This document shows positions 8,192 through 17,690 of a DNA stretch of 64,000 nt, piece after piece (within the stretch, counting starts at the first letter, position 1; each line of letters opens with the position of its first letter). The stretch is from Thalassobaculum litoreum DSM 18839 (GTDB lineage: Bacteria > Pseudomonadota > Alphaproteobacteria > Thalassobaculales > Thalassobaculaceae): contig NZ_FNBW01000010.1 in assembly GCF_900102465.1 (NCBI RefSeq), forward strand, positions 124,001-188,000. The letters are read 5' to 3'. The notes under the pieces are model-generated. The model was not told where the DNA came from. It saw only the letters and a list, made by a program, of their open reading frames with translations, and searched no databases. The position numbers and the translations under genes are program-made.

Positions 8192-10642
8192 ATGGCACGG
8201 GCGTCCGGCGGCAATGAGAATCGAACCCTTCTGCCGGTCGAGGCGACCCGGTACCTGCAGCGGCGCGGCGAAGAGGCGGGCGGTCTGGCGCTGATCGCCG
8301 CCGCCGGTCTGCTGGCGGCCACCATCGGCGCCTATGACCCGGCCGATCCCTCGCTCAACGCGGCGGGGTCCGGCGCGATCTCCCATCCCTTCGGCTTCGT
8401 CGGCGCGGTGATCGCCGACCTGCTGCTGCAGTCGCTCGGCGCCGCCAGCGCCCTGCTGGCGCTGATCCCGGCCGTCTGGGGCTGGCGGATCCTGCGGCAC
8501 GAGCGGGTCGGACGCTGGCCCCTGCGCATCGCCCTGCTGCCCCTGTCCATGGTTCTGGCGACCGCCGCCCTGGCGCTGATCACCCCGCCCGCCGCCTGGC
8601 CGCTGCGCGCCGGGCTCGGCGGTTTCCTCGGCCCGATCGTGCTGTCCCCGGCCGGCGCTGTCGCCGCCCAGCTCGCCCCGATCGGCGGGCTGCTGCCGGT
8701 GGCGATCCTGTCCGGCCTCCTGGCCCTGGCCGCCGGCCTCTGGTCCGCCGGCATCGGCCTGATCGAGGCCATCCGGGGTGTCATAGGCCTGTTCCGCCAC
8801 GCCGCCAGCGGTGCGGCCAGCGGCGCCCGCATGGGCGCCCGCGGCGCCGAGGCCGGTGTGCGGCTCGGTGCCCGGCTCGGCGCCGGTTTCAGCGCCGGCG
8901 TGCGCCGCAAGGAGCCGCGCCTGGACGGCGGCGATGGCGAGGACGACGAGGGCGACGTCCCCTGGAAGGAAGAGCGCCGCGAGACGGAGGCACCGCGCCA
9001 GGCCGTGCGCGCCGCCAAGGCGGCCGCCGACCGGCCGGCCGAACCGTCGATGCGCCGGGTGGAGAAGCCCGCCAAGACCGCCAAGCCGCGCCAGGCCACC
9101 CAGCGCCAGTTCGACCTCGGTCCGAATGACGGCAGCTACGTCTATCCCGAGCTCGACCTGCTGACGGATCCGCCGGCGCAGACCACCGGCCCGGACGAGG
9201 ATTCCCTGGAGCAGAACGCTCGCATGCTGGAAAGCGTGCTGGCCGATTTCGGCGTCAAGGGCACCATCGGCAAGGTCCGTTACGGCCCGGTGGTCACCCT
9301 GTACGAACTGGAGCCGGCCCCCGGCACCAAGTCGTCGCGGGTGATCGGCCTGTCCGACGACATCGCCCGCTCCATGAGCGCGGTCTCGGTCCGCGTCGCC
9401 GTGGTCCCAGGACGCAACGTGATCGGCATCGAGCTGCCGAACGCCCGGCGCGAGACCGTGTATTTCCGAGAGGTGTTGGAATCCGACTCGATCAACAGCT
9501 CCTCGCACAAGCTGGCGATCGCCCTGGGCAAGGATATCGGCGGCACGCCGATCGCCGTCGATCTCGCCCGCATGCCGCACCTGCTGATCGCCGGCACCAC
9601 CGGCTCGGGCAAGTCGGTGGCGGTGAACACGATGATCCTGTCGCTGCTCTACCGGCTGCCGCCGGAGCGCTGCCGCTTCATCATGATCGATCCCAAGATG
9701 CTGGAGCTGTCGGTCTATGACGGCATCCCGCATCTGCTCTCCCCGGTCGTGACCGACCCGAAGAAGGCGGTCGTCGCGCTGAAATGGACCGTGCGCGAGA
9801 TGGAGAGCCGCTACCGGGCCATGTCGAAGCTCGGCGTGCGTAACATCGACGGCTACAACGCCCGCATCGCCGAGGCGGTGAAGAAGGGCGAGGTGCTGAA
9901 GCGCCGGGTGCAGACCGGCTTCGACGCCGACAGCGGCAAGCCGGTCTTCGAGGAGGAGCCCCTCGACCTGGTGCCCCTGCCCTATATCGTCGTGGTGATC
10001 GACGAGGTGGCCGACCTGATGCTGGTCGCCGGCAAGGATATCGAGGGCGCGGTCCAGCGTCTGGCGCAGATGGCGCGCGCCGCCGGCATCCACGTCATCA
10101 TGGCGACCCAGCGTCCCTCGGTCGACGTCATCACCGGCACGATCAAGGCGAACTTCCCGACCCGGATCTCGTTCCAGGTCACCTCCAAGATCGACAGCCG
10201 CACCATCCTGGGCGAGCAGGGGGCCGAACAGCTCCTGGGCATGGGCGACATGCTCTACATGGCCGGCGGCGGGCGCATCACCCGCGTGCACGGGCCGTTC
10301 TGCTCCGACGAGGAGGTGGAGGACGTGGTCCGCCACCTGAAGACCCAGGGCGAGCCGGAATACGACGAGACCATCACCGAGGACGACGACGGGGTCGGCG
10401 ATCCGCTCGGCTTCTCCGGCGCCGGCGAGGGCGGCGGATCCGGCGACGAACTCTACGATCAGGCGGTGGCGATCGTGGCGCGCGAGGGCAAGGCGTCGAC
10501 CAGTTTCATCCAGCGCCACCTGAAGATCGGCTACAACCGGGCGGCCACCCTGATCGAGCGCATGGAATCCGAGGGCGTGGTCAGCCAGGCCAACCATGTG
10601 GGCAAGCGCGAGGTCCTGGTCGGCGACCATTCGGCCGAGTAG
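8192..10642 (+). CDS. ftsK: DNA translocase FtsK
   Basis: An 816-residue protein. Four hydrophobic segments in the first ~200 residues anchor it at the septum. A charged Ala/Arg linker follows, then the RecA-like motor with Walker A GTTGSGKS and Walker [14 protein letters not shown]. The C-terminal gamma winged helix (about the last 65 residues) reads [20 protein letters not shown]. FtsK pumps chromosomal DNA toward dif at division and activates XerCD. The length is normal for the family. A long open frame on the opposite strand here is a composition artefact. Confidence 0.96.
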   Translation: MARASGGNENRTLLPVEATRYLQRRGEEAGGLALIAAAGLLAATIGAYDPADPSLNAAGSGAISHPFGFVGAVIADLLLQSLGAASALLALIPAVWGWRILRHERVGRWPLRIALLPLSMVLATAALALITPPAAWPLRAGLGGFLGPIVLSPAGAVAAQLAPIGGLLPVAILSGLLALAAGLWSAGIGLIEAIRGVIGLFRHAASGAASGARMGARGAEAGVRLGARLGAGFSAGVRRKEPRLDGGDGEDDEGDVPWKEERRETEAPRQAVRAAKAAADRPAEPSMRRVEKPAKTAKPRQATQRQFDLGPNDGSYVYPELDLLTDPPAQTTGPDEDSLEQNARMLESVLADFGVKGTIGKVRYGPVVTLYELEPAPGTKSSRVIGLSDDIARSMSAVSVRVAVVPGRNVIGIELPNARRETVYFREVLESDSINSSSHKLAIALGKDIGGTPIAVDLARMPHLLIAGTTGSGKSVAVNTMILSLLYRLPPERCRFIMIDPKMLELSVYDGIPHLLSPVVTDPKKAVVALKWTVREMESRYRAMSKLGVRNIDGYNARIAEAVKKGEVLKRRVQTGFDADSGKPVFEEEPLDLVPLPYIVVVIDEVADLMLVAGKDIEGAVQRLAQMARAAGIHVIMATQRPSVDVITGTIKANFPTRISFQVTSKIDSRTILGEQGAEQLLGMGDMLYMAGGGRITRVHGPFCSDEEVEDVVRHLKTQGEPEYDETITEDDDGVGDPLGFSGAGEGGGSGDELYDQAVAIVAREGKASTSFIQRHLKIGYNRAATLIERMESEGVVSQANHVGKREVLVGDHSAE

Positions 10643-10781
10643 CGGTTAGGTTAGGCCGAGTGACGGTTCGGCCGACCGCGGCTTCGGGCGGCGCACAGGC
10701 AGAGTGTCGTGGCGCAATCGTGACGCGGCCGTCTCCGATTTGCCGCTTGCCATTCGCCCCGCGACACGCCAAGTCAGCGAC

Positions 10782-11432
10782 ATGATCCGAGCACGCTCCC
10801 TCCTCGCCGCCCTGCTGTTCACCGTCGCCGCCGCCGGGGGTGTCGCAGGGGTACCCGCGTCCGCCGTCGCCCAGGGGCTCACCGCCGAACAGCGGGCGGA
10901 GGTCCAGCGGGTGGAGGACTACTTCAACCAGCTCACCAGCATGCGCTCGACATTCCTGCAGGCGAGCTCGACCGGGCTGGTCGCCCGCGGGGTGGTCTGG
11001 CTGGAGCGCCCGGGCCGCATGCGGTTCGAATATGCCCCGCCCTCGCCGGTGCTGATCACAGCCGACGGAATCTGGCTCACCTACCAGGACAACGACCTGG
11101 AGCAGACCACCCAGATCCCGCTGATCTCCTCGCCGCTTTCGGTGCTGGTCTCCGACGAGGTCGACCTGATGGACGAGCTGGTGGTCGAGGACGTGCAGAA
11201 GGGCTCCAACGTGATCCGTCTGCAGCTTCGCCAGCGCGACGATCCGGATCAGGGCAACGTGATCCTGACCTTCCAGGACAACCCGCTGTCCCTGAAGCAG
11301 TGGATCATCACCGACGCCCAGGGCGTGGAGGTGAAGGTGGCGCTGCTCGATCCGGTCTTCGGCCTGGACCTTCCGCCGGACCTCTGGCGTCCGAACGATT
11401 TCGGCCGGCCGTCGGACGACGTGGGGCGCTAG
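10782..11432 (+). CDS. lolA: Outer-membrane lipoprotein carrier protein LolA
   Basis: A 216-residue periplasmic protein with a signal peptide (MIRARSLLAALLFTVAAAGG...ASAVAQG). The LolA fold is recognisable from NQLTSMRSTFLQASSTG, RPGRMRFEYAPPSPVLITADG and FQDNPLSLKQWIITDAQG. It ferries lipoproteins from LolCDE to the outer membrane. The ATG at 10782 is chosen because the signal peptide begins there; no strong ribosome site is visible. It follows ftsK, as in many proteobacteria. Its TAG stop is part of a palindromic repeat element. Confidence 0.92.
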   Translation: MIRARSLLAALLFTVAAAGGVAGVPASAVAQGLTAEQRAEVQRVEDYFNQLTSMRSTFLQASSTGLVARGVVWLERPGRMRFEYAPPSPVLITADGIWLTYQDNDLEQTTQIPLISSPLSVLVSDEVDLMDELVVEDVQKGSNVIRLQLRQRDDPDQGNVILTFQDNPLSLKQWIITDAQGVEVKVALLDPVFGLDLPPDLWRPNDFGRPSDDVGR

Positions 11433-11546
11433 AGTGCGATCGGTTCAGATCGAAACGATCCGTACCGTGAATCGCCCTCTATCCCAATAGAGATAGAGGG
11501 CGATTCACACGAGCAGATGTTTCCATCGGATCGTGATTTGCTCTAG
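11429..11546. repeat. Palindromic intergenic repeat element, copy 1
   Basis: A 118-base element bounded by CTAGAGT (11429) and GCTCTAG (ending 11546). At its centre, 17-base perfect arms (11467-11483 and 11492-11508) enclose an 8-base loop. The core GAGATAGAG and nearby GATTCAC recur in the element at 27769-27922. The left end supplies the lolA TAG stop codon. It may act as a terminator for lolA. Confidence 0.7.
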
Positions 11547-11631
11547 GCGCTCTTTCCGCTTCTTCCGACCCCACGCCACACCTCCGGCATTGTGCCGGGG
11601 AGTGCGCGTATCGAAAGACCGCGCTTCCGCC

Positions 11632-12003
11632 TCACAGAAACTTGTTGGGCTTCAGAAACGTTCCCAGCAGCAGCGCCCCGTTCCGCGACTTCGCCACGTG
11701 CTTGGAGCCCGCCGGTCGCCAGACGAAGTTGCCGGCCGTCACCTCGCCCTCCTCGTCCTCGATGGAGCCTTCCAGCACGAAGGTCTGCTCGATGCGGGTG
11801 TGCTCGTGCAGCGGCAGCTCCGAGCCGGGCGCCCATTTGAACAGGGCAGTCAGCAGCCCACTCTCCTCGTCCTTCAGCAGGATCTTCCATTCCACGCCGG
11901 GATAGGGCGTTGGCTCCCAGTCCATACCCTCCACATCGACATAGCGTGAGGCCAGCGGGTCGAGCCCGTTGTGGTTCGCAGCCTTCGGGGTCACGGCGGT
12001 CAT
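11632..12003 (-). CDS. Cupin domain protein (ChrR-like)
   Basis: A 123-residue single-cupin protein. The first metal motif is visible as PLHEHTRIEQTFVLEG and the second as GNFVWRPAGSKH. It resembles the ChrR-type cupin of anti-sigma factors and small dioxygenase-like proteins, but no anti-sigma N-terminal domain is present. It lies 30 bases downstream of the RidA gene on the same strand, so the two are probably cotranscribed. The substrate is unknown. Confidence 0.8.
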   Translation of the reverse strand: MTAVTPKAANHNGLDPLASRYVDVEGMDWEPTPYPGVEWKILLKDEESGLLTALFKWAPGSELPLHEHTRIEQTFVLEGSIEDEEGEVTAGNFVWRPAGSKHVAKSRNGALLLGTFLKPNKFL

Positions 12004-12033
12004 GGTTTCCTCCTCCAGTCGTGTTGGGTGTCG

Positions 12034-12447
12034 CTAATCCTCTTGCGGGATCACGGCGATCACGTCGATTTCCATCAGCCATTCCTCTTTGGCGAGCCCG
12101 GCGACCATCAGGCCGGTGGAGACCGGATAGACGCCCTTCAGCCACTTGCCGACCGTGCGGTAGACAGGTTCGCGATCCTCGCGCCGGGTGATGAAGATGG
12201 TGATCTTGACGATATCCTCCAGCCGCGCCCCCGCCTCGGTCAGCAGGGTCTCCACGTTGCGCATCGCCTGGTCGGTCTGGGCGGCCGGATCGTCGCGGCC
12301 GACCAGGTTGCCGTCGAAATCGGTGCCGACCTGGCCGCGCAGATAGACCGTGCCGTTGGCGACCACCGCCTGGCACAGGTCGTTGTCGAGCGCCTGGTCG
12401 GGATAGGTGTCGCGGGTGTTGAACTTGCGGAGTCGGGTATGCGGCAT
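12034..12447 (-). CDS. RidA family protein
   Basis: A 137-residue YjgF/YER057c/UK114-family protein. It has NGTVYLRGQVGTDFDG, the QTDQAMRNVETLLTEAGA helix and VKITIFITRREDREPVYRTVGKW. Canonical RidA hydrolyses reactive enamine/imine intermediates. The typical C-terminal Arg-(x)-Glu motif region reads KEEWLMEIDVIAVIP here: the Glu is present, but the usual Arg of the family is not obvious, so this may be a non-archetypal subgroup. Followed by the cupin gene. Confidence 0.85.
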   Translation of the reverse strand: MPHTRLRKFNTRDTYPDQALDNDLCQAVVANGTVYLRGQVGTDFDGNLVGRDDPAAQTDQAMRNVETLLTEAGARLEDIVKITIFITRREDREPVYRTVGKWLKGVYPVSTGLMVAGLAKEEWLMEIDVIAVIPQED

Positions 12448-12578
12448 GTCGGGTGCACCATGAGAACGGGATTTTGACGATTGTTTCGTGTGGCAGCGTT
12501 CCCGGCAAGCGCGTAAACCGAATGGCTCCCGCCCACGCATGCCAGCCAGCCCATAGGTTCCCCGATGACCGACGCCGC

Positions 12579-13472
12579 ATGACCCGAGGCCGCGCTACCC
12601 TGATCGGCTTCACCGCCGTGCTGAGTTGGGCGCTGCTCGCCCTGTTCACCGCCCTGTCCGGCGACGTGCCGCCGTTCCAGCTCCTGGCGATGACGTTCAG
12701 CGTCGCCACGGCGATCGGCATCGTCGGCTCGCTGGCCCGGGGGAGCTCGCCGCTGGCCCATCTGCGCCAGCCGGCGCCGGTCTGGCTGCTGGGGGTCGGC
12801 GGGCTGTTCGGCTATCACTTCTTCTACTTCCTGGCCCTGCGCAACGCGCCGGCGGTGGAGGCGAGCCTGATCGCCTATCTCTGGCCGCTGCTGATCGTCG
12901 TGTTCTCCGCCCTGCTGCCGGGCGAGCGGCTGCGCTGGTTCCATGTGGGCGGCGCCCTGCTCGGTCTCGCCGGGGCGGCCCTGCTGGTCACCAAGGGCCA
13001 GAGCCTGGAGATCGACCCGCGCTACACGCTGGGCTACATCGCCGCCGGGGTCTGCGCCCTGACCTGGTCGAGCTATTCGGTCGCCTCGCGTCGTTTCGGC
13101 CACGTACCGACCGACGCGGTCGGCGGGTTCTGCGCCGCGGCCGCGATCCTGGCCGTCCCCTGCCACCTGATCTTCGAGACCACTGTCTGGCCGCAGACAA
13201 TCGTGGAATGGCTGGCGGTGCTGGCCCTCGGTCTTGGGCCGGTGGGCGGCGCGTTCTTCACCTGGGACATCGGCGTGAAGAAAGGCGACATCCAGGTGCT
13301 CGGCGCGTCGTCCTACGCCGCCCCGCTGTTGTCGACCCTGGTGCTGGTCGCGGCCGGCCTCGCCCCGGCAACCCCGGAAGTGGCCATCGCCTGTGTCCTG
13401 ATCGTCGGCGGCGCGCTGCTCGCCGCGCACCGCCTTTTGCGACGCAAAGCCAGCCGCGCTGAGGCGGTCTAG
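12579..13472 (+). CDS. EamA/DMT-family exporter, YddG-like
   Basis: A 297-residue inner-membrane protein with about ten hydrophobic segments in two EamA halves. The N-terminus (MTRGRATLIGFTAVLSW) and the EASLIAYLWPLLIVVFSALLPGERL segment resemble the aromatic amino acid exporter YddG, so amino-acid export is a reasonable guess. The start at 12579 gives the usual family N-terminus; no strong ribosome site is seen. Its 3' end overlaps the convergent DUF985 gene by four bases. Confidence 0.82.
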   Translation: MTRGRATLIGFTAVLSWALLALFTALSGDVPPFQLLAMTFSVATAIGIVGSLARGSSPLAHLRQPAPVWLLGVGGLFGYHFFYFLALRNAPAVEASLIAYLWPLLIVVFSALLPGERLRWFHVGGALLGLAGAALLVTKGQSLEIDPRYTLGYIAAGVCALTWSSYSVASRRFGHVPTDAVGGFCAAAAILAVPCHLIFETTVWPQTIVEWLAVLALGLGPVGGAFFTWDIGVKKGDIQVLGASSYAAPLLSTLVLVAAGLAPATPEVAIACVLIVGGALLAAHRLLRRKASRAEAV

Positions 13473-13921
13473 CCCCCCGCCGGCGTCCGTGGCATCGGGC
13501 GCCAGTCGGGCGGGGCCATCTCGAAGCCGGAGAACTCGAAGGCCGGGGCCACCGTGCAGCCGCACAGGGTCCAGCGGCCGAGACTCTCCGCCGTCTGCCA
13601 CCAGCCCGGCGGCACAACCACCTGCGGCTTCTGACCGGCCAGCACGTCGTCGCCCAATGTGTGGGCCTCGGCGTCGTGGCCGTTCGGCGACAGGGTCAGC
13701 ACCAGCGGTGCGCCGGCATAGTGGTGCCAGATCTCCGTCGCGTCGTTAACCCGGTGCCAGGCGGAGACATCGCCCGCCTCCAGCAGATAGTAGATCTGGG
13801 TCACCACACCGCGTCCGCCGCCTTCCGGCGCGTCGCGGTAGGTCTCCGCGTACCAGCCGCCTTCCGGATGGGCCTGCATGCCCATCCGGTCGATCAGTTG
13901 TTTGGCCGTGTCATCCGTCAT
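13469..13921 (-). CDS. Cupin superfamily DUF985 protein
   Basis: A 150-residue protein of the cupin_5 (DUF985) family. It begins with QLIDRMGMQAHPEGGWYAET and continues with IYYLLEAGDVSAWHRV, TEIWHHYAGAPLVLTL and QVVVPPGWWQTAE. The fold is a single beta-barrel, and the biochemical role is not established. It is read in the same direction as the GST gene, four bases downstream of its stop, so it is likely cotranscribed with it. Confidence 0.85.
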   Translation of the reverse strand: MTDDTAKQLIDRMGMQAHPEGGWYAETYRDAPEGGGRGVVTQIYYLLEAGDVSAWHRVNDATEIWHHYAGAPLVLTLSPNGHDAEAHTLGDDVLAGQKPQVVVPPGWWQTAESLGRWTLCGCTVAPAFEFSGFEMAPPDWRPMPRTPAGG

Positions 13922-13925
13922 CGGA

Positions 13926-14537
13926 TCAGGCCGGCGGCTTGGTGGCTTGCATGGACGGCCGGGCGGAGAACCGCTCGTACCAGGTGGCCAGGGCCCGGTT
14001 CTCACCGCGCCAGTCCTTGTCGGCGAAACGGAAGTCCAGATAGCCCAGGGCACAGGCGGTGGTGATGGTGCCGATATCGACCCTGTCGCCGAAATCCTCC
14101 GACCAGGTGTTCAACGCGGCGAGCGCCCCGTCGACCTTGCCCATCTGAGCGTCGGTCCAGGGCTTGTAATGCAGCTCTTCCGGCCGGATTCGACCCTCGT
14201 AGATGATCAGGATTGCCGCATCCATCAGACCGTCAGCGGCCGCCTGGAGGCGCAGGGCGTGCCAGCGCGCGTTGCCCGGCTCCGGGAAGATCTTCGGACC
14301 CTCGTGCTGGCTGTCGAGGTATTCGCAGATGACCGGGGAATCGAACAGGGCCAAACCGTCATCGGTGACCAGGGCCGGGATCTTCTTCACCGGATTGGCC
14401 TTGGCGACGCCGGCATCCGGCGACGCAGGCGCGGTGGTGACGCCTTCGACCTCGATCAGGTCGACCAGCCCGGTCTCATGGGCGAGCACCATGACCTTGC
14501 GGACATAGGGGGAGGCAGGGGCGTGATACAGCTTCAT
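13926..14537 (-). CDS. Glutathione S-transferase family protein
   Basis: A 203-residue cytosolic GST. The N-terminal thioredoxin-like domain shows KLYHAPASPYVRKVMVLAHE, the cis-proline IPALVTDDG and the glutathione-binding LFDSPVICEYLD. The rest is the all-helical domain. Family members conjugate or reduce substrates with glutathione. The second ATG (14537) is chosen because GAGGA lies eight bases before it; the ATG at 14543 almost touches the same site. The gene sits beside gloB, another glutathione enzyme. Confidence 0.9.
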   Translation of the reverse strand: MKLYHAPASPYVRKVMVLAHETGLVDLIEVEGVTTAPASPDAGVAKANPVKKIPALVTDDGLALFDSPVICEYLDSQHEGPKIFPEPGNARWHALRLQAAADGLMDAAILIIYEGRIRPEELHYKPWTDAQMGKVDGALAALNTWSEDFGDRVDIGTITTACALGYLDFRFADKDWRGENRALATWYERFSARPSMQATKPPA

Positions 14538-14594
14538 CTGCATTTCCTCATGCGGCCGGTTTCGGCCATGGTTTGGAAGGTCTCGGGTATCGGG

Positions 14595-15365
14595 TCAGAA
14601 GTTGTCCTTGCCCTTGCGCACGGCGGCGAAGACATCCACCGGATCGGCACCGGGCTTGCCCACGGCGGCGGCGATCGCCGGATCGTCGGCCCGCAGGAAC
14701 GGGTTGATCGTCTTCTCCTGGCCGAGCAGGGAGGGTATCGTCGGCTCGCCGTTGGCGCGCTGTTCCTCGATCTCCTTGGCCCGCGCCTTAAGGGCGTCGT
14801 TGTCGCCGTCGATCGACAGGGCGAACTTCGCGTTGGCGGCCGTGTATTCGTGGCCGCAATAGATGTAGGTCGTGTCGGGCAGCTTGCGCAGCTTGGTGAG
14901 CGAGTCCCAGAACTGGGCCGGCGTGCCCTCGAACATCCGCCCGCAGCCGAGCGAGAACAGGGTGTCGCCCGGGAACAGCGCGTCGCTGTCGGCGAAATAC
15001 AGGGAGATGTGCCCGGTGGTGTGGCCCGGCGTGTCGAACACCTGGGCGGTATGGCCGGCGAAGTCGTAGGTGTCGCCCTCGGCCACGGTGACGTCCATGT
15101 CGGGGATCCGGGCCGCCTCGGCCTTCGGCCCGACCAGAGTGGCGCCGTACTTGGCCTTCAGCGCCTCGTTGCCGTCGATATGGTCGGCATGGTGGTGGGT
15201 GTTGAGGATATGGGTCAGCTTCCAGCCGCGCTCGGCCAGGGCCGCCTCCACCGGGGCCGCCTCGCCGGGATCGACCACGGCGGTCGCACCGGAGGCCGCG
15301 TCGTGCAGCAGATAGACGTAATTGTCCGACAGGGCCGGGACGAGAACGATTTCGAGAGCAGGCAT
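14595..15365 (-). CDS. gloB: Hydroxyacylglutathione hydrolase (glyoxalase II)
   Basis: A 256-residue metallo-beta-lactamase-fold enzyme of standard GloB length. The metal motif THHHADHIDGN is intact, along with DTPGHTTGHISLY, FPGDTLFSLGCGRMFEG and the CGHEYTAANAKFA segment typical of glyoxalase II. It hydrolyses S-D-lactoylglutathione to D-lactate and glutathione in methylglyoxal detoxification. GAGGAAA precedes the ATG. Divergent from the enolase-superfamily gene. Confidence 0.95.
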   Translation of the reverse strand: MPALEIVLVPALSDNYVYLLHDAASGATAVVDPGEAAPVEAALAERGWKLTHILNTHHHADHIDGNEALKAKYGATLVGPKAEAARIPDMDVTVAEGDTYDFAGHTAQVFDTPGHTTGHISLYFADSDALFPGDTLFSLGCGRMFEGTPAQFWDSLTKLRKLPDTTYIYCGHEYTAANAKFALSIDGDNDALKARAKEIEEQRANGEPTIPSLLGQEKTINPFLRADDPAIAAAVGKPGADPVDVFAAVRKGKDNF

Positions 15366-15610
15366 CGGCGGTTTTCCTCGCGTTCTTGTGGCAGTTCGGT
15401 GCTGCACGCTGAGATGGGGTGTTTGGTCCCGGTGTCGAGACGGCACGGTCGATCGGATGAGCGGCCGGAACCCTAGCACCGTCCCTCCGAGGCGGCCAAT
15501 CGGTCATTGGACGCGCCGGATCAGTGCCAGATGCGGGCTCGACAGGACGCGCCCCGCGCAGCCTAAGATGGCGGACAATCACAAACACCATCGTTCCCGG
15601 GAGGACGCCC

Positions 15611-16705
15611 ATGAAGATCGCCGCCGTCGAGGCCATTCCGCTCCGCATCCCCTTCAGCCATAGCGGCGAGACCAAGGCCTTCGCGACGGGCAGTTGGGCG
15701 ATGCTGGACACCTGTCTGGTCAAGGTGACGACCGATACCGGCCTGGTGGGCTGGGGCGACGCCTTTGCCTACCACTGCCTGGACGCGGTGACCGCGGCGG
15801 TGGAGCACATGATCGCGCCGGCCGCGATCGGCGAGGACGCCACGGACATCGTCGGGCTGAACCACCGGCTGCAGCAGAAGATGCACCTGTTCGGCCGCCA
15901 CGGGATCACCATCTTCGCGATCTCCGGCCTCGACCTGGCCCTGTGGGACATCGCCGCCAAGGCCGCGAACATGCCGCTGTGCCAGCTCTTCGGCGGCTCG
16001 ACCTCGGCCAAGCTGCCGGCCTATTCCTCGCTGTTCATCCTGCGCGACCAGGAGGCGGTCGTTAAGGATGTGAAACAATCCCTCGAGGAGGGGTACAAGT
16101 ACATCAAACTGCACGAGATCGCCGCCGAGGAAGTGGGGGCCGCGCGCGAGGCGGCCGGCGACGACATCCCGATCATGGTCGACACCAACTGCCCCTGGAC
16201 GCCGGATCAGGCGCGGCGCATGGCGGTGGAACTGGACGCCTTCGACCTGCACTGGCTGGAGGAACCGATCTTCCCGCCGGAGGATTTCGCCAGCCTCGCC
16301 CATCTGCGGCGCGAGACCGGGGTGCCGATCGCGGCCGGCGAGAACTGGTGCACGGCGATGATGTTCGGCCAGGCGGTCCAGGCTGGTGCCGTCGACTATG
16401 CCCAGCCCAGCGTGACCAAGGTCGGCGGCATCACCGAGTTCCGCAAGACCGCGGCGCTCTGCGAGGCGGCCGGGGTGCAGGTGATGCCGCACTCGCCATA
16501 TTTCGGGCCGGGCTTCCTGGCGACCCTGCACCTGGCGGCGGGTCTGGCCAATCCGGGGCTGATCGAGCGGTTCTACATTCGCCCGGAGGCGATGCTGTAC
16601 CAGCGCTGGCTGGATCCGGTGGACGGGTTCTTCGCGGTCCCCGACATGCCCGGCCTCGGCCCGGAGCCGGACGCGGACGTGATCAAGGAGTATGGGGTGC
16701 GGTAG
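15611..16705 (+). CDS. Mandelate racemase/muconate lactonizing enzyme family protein
   Basis: A 364-residue enolase-superfamily enzyme. Metal ligands appear at D191 (VDTNCPW), E217 (WLEEPIF) and E244 (AAGENWC). H294 lies in MPHSPYFG, and K270 in SVTKVGG. The usual Lys-x-Lys base on strand two reads KLH (K166, H168), so the second lysine is replaced by His. Substrates are probably acid sugars or dipeptide-like carboxylates, but I cannot assign one. GGGAGGA precedes the ATG at 15611. Confidence 0.85.
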   Translation: MKIAAVEAIPLRIPFSHSGETKAFATGSWAMLDTCLVKVTTDTGLVGWGDAFAYHCLDAVTAAVEHMIAPAAIGEDATDIVGLNHRLQQKMHLFGRHGITIFAISGLDLALWDIAAKAANMPLCQLFGGSTSAKLPAYSSLFILRDQEAVVKDVKQSLEEGYKYIKLHEIAAEEVGAAREAAGDDIPIMVDTNCPWTPDQARRMAVELDAFDLHWLEEPIFPPEDFASLAHLRRETGVPIAAGENWCTAMMFGQAVQAGAVDYAQPSVTKVGGITEFRKTAALCEAAGVQVMPHSPYFGPGFLATLHLAAGLANPGLIERFYIRPEAMLYQRWLDPVDGFFAVPDMPGLGPEPDADVIKEYGVR

Positions 16706-16733
16706 AGCGCTGAACTCTCCTCTCCCGTATTCA

Positions 16734-16764
16734 CACACTCCCTGGATTCATTCCGGGGAGTGTG
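16734..16764 (+). terminator. Hairpin after the enolase-superfamily gene
   Basis: A perfect 9-bp stem (CACACTCCC/GGGAGTGTG) with a 13-base loop lies 28 bases after the stop codon. No T-run follows. It probably ends the enolase-superfamily transcript in the convergent gap with sdhB. Confidence 0.5.
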
Positions 16765-16787
16765 GAAAGGGGAGGGGGACACAAACA

Positions 16788-16817
16788 AAACCCGGCGCCT
16801 TTGGGGGCACCGGGTTT
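16788..16817 (-). terminator. Rho-independent terminator of the sdh operon
   Basis: On the minus strand, AAACCCGGTGCC pairs with GGCGCCGGGTTT around a short loop, and the second arm runs into a T-rich tail (TTTTGTTTG). It lies about 45 bases after the sdhB stop, as expected for the operon terminator. Confidence 0.85.
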
Positions 16818-16863
16818 GATGTTGCCGTGACGAAGGAAGATCCCGCGGGATCCGCCGCTCCAT

Positions 16864-17643
16864 CTACTGGCGCAGCACCATGAGCTTCTTGATCTCGGCG
16901 ATCGCCTTGGCCGGGTTCAGGCCCTTCGGGCAGGTCTTGGTGCAGTTCATGATCGTGTGGCAGCGGTACAGGCGGAACGGATCCTCCAGCGCGTCCAGAC
17001 GGTCGCCGGTGCGCTCGTCGCGGCTGTCGGCGATCCAGCGATAGGCCTGCAGCAGCACGGCCGGGCCCAGATAACGGTCGCCGTTCCACCAGTAGCTCGG
17101 GCAGGACGTCGTGCAGCAGAAGCACAGCACGCACTCCCACAGCCCGTCGAGCTTCTCGCGCTCCTCCGGCGACTGCCGGCGCTCCTCGGTCGGCGAGGGC
17201 GGGGTGTCGGCCTGCAGCCAGGGCTCCACCGAGGCGAGCTGCGCGTAGGGCACCGAGAGATCGGGGACCAGGTCCTTGATCACCGGCATGTGCGGCAGCG
17301 GATAGATGTGGACGTCGCCCTTCACATCCTCGATCGGCTTCAGGCAGGCCAGCGTGTTCGTGCCGTCGATGTTCATCGAGCACGACCCGCAGATGCCCTC
17401 GCGGCACGACCGGCGGAAGGTCAGCGTGGTGTCGATCTCGTTCTTGATCTTGATCAGCGCATCCAGAACCATCGGCGCGCAATCGTCCATGTCGATCTCG
17501 TAGGTATCGAGACGGGGATTGGCACCCTTGTCCGGGTCGTAGCGGTAGATCTTGAACTTCTTGACCCGCTTGGCTCCGTCCGGCGCCTTGTAGGTGTCGC
17601 CGATCTTGACCTTGGAATTCGCGGGCAGAGTGAACTCGGCCAT
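16864..17643 (-). CDS. sdhB: Succinate dehydrogenase iron-sulfur subunit SdhB
   Basis: A 259-residue subunit. The N-terminal [2Fe-2S] ferredoxin domain has [16 protein letters not shown] and NTLAC. The C-terminal part holds the [4Fe-4S] and [3Fe-4S] ligands in [16 protein letters not shown] and [17 protein letters not shown]. It passes electrons from SdhA flavin to ubiquinone in the TCA cycle and respiratory chain. It is last in sdhCDAB, 47 bases after sdhA. Confidence 0.98.
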   Translation of the reverse strand: MAEFTLPANSKVKIGDTYKAPDGAKRVKKFKIYRYDPDKGANPRLDTYEIDMDDCAPMVLDALIKIKNEIDTTLTFRRSCREGICGSCSMNIDGTNTLACLKPIEDVKGDVHIYPLPHMPVIKDLVPDLSVPYAQLASVEPWLQADTPPSPTEERRQSPEEREKLDGLWECVLCFCCTTSCPSYWWNGDRYLGPAVLLQAYRWIADSRDERTGDRLDALEDPFRLYRCHTIMNCTKTCPKGLNPAKAIAEIKKLMVLRQ

Positions 17644-17690
17644 CGGTGTTTTTCCTTCGCTATCTGGCTATCCGGTGCGGCGGGCGCGGC

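Noticed and set aside
8048-10630. 860-residue open frame on the minus strand opposite ftsK
   Set aside because: The plus strand encodes a clear FtsK with Walker motifs. The opposite frame is His/Asp/Gly/Arg-rich with no recognisable domain, a usual artefact of GC-rich codon bias.
12564-12581. Five-codon open frame ATG...TGA overlapping the EamA exporter start
   Set aside because: It could be a leader peptide, but it has no ribosome site and nothing distinguishes it from chance.
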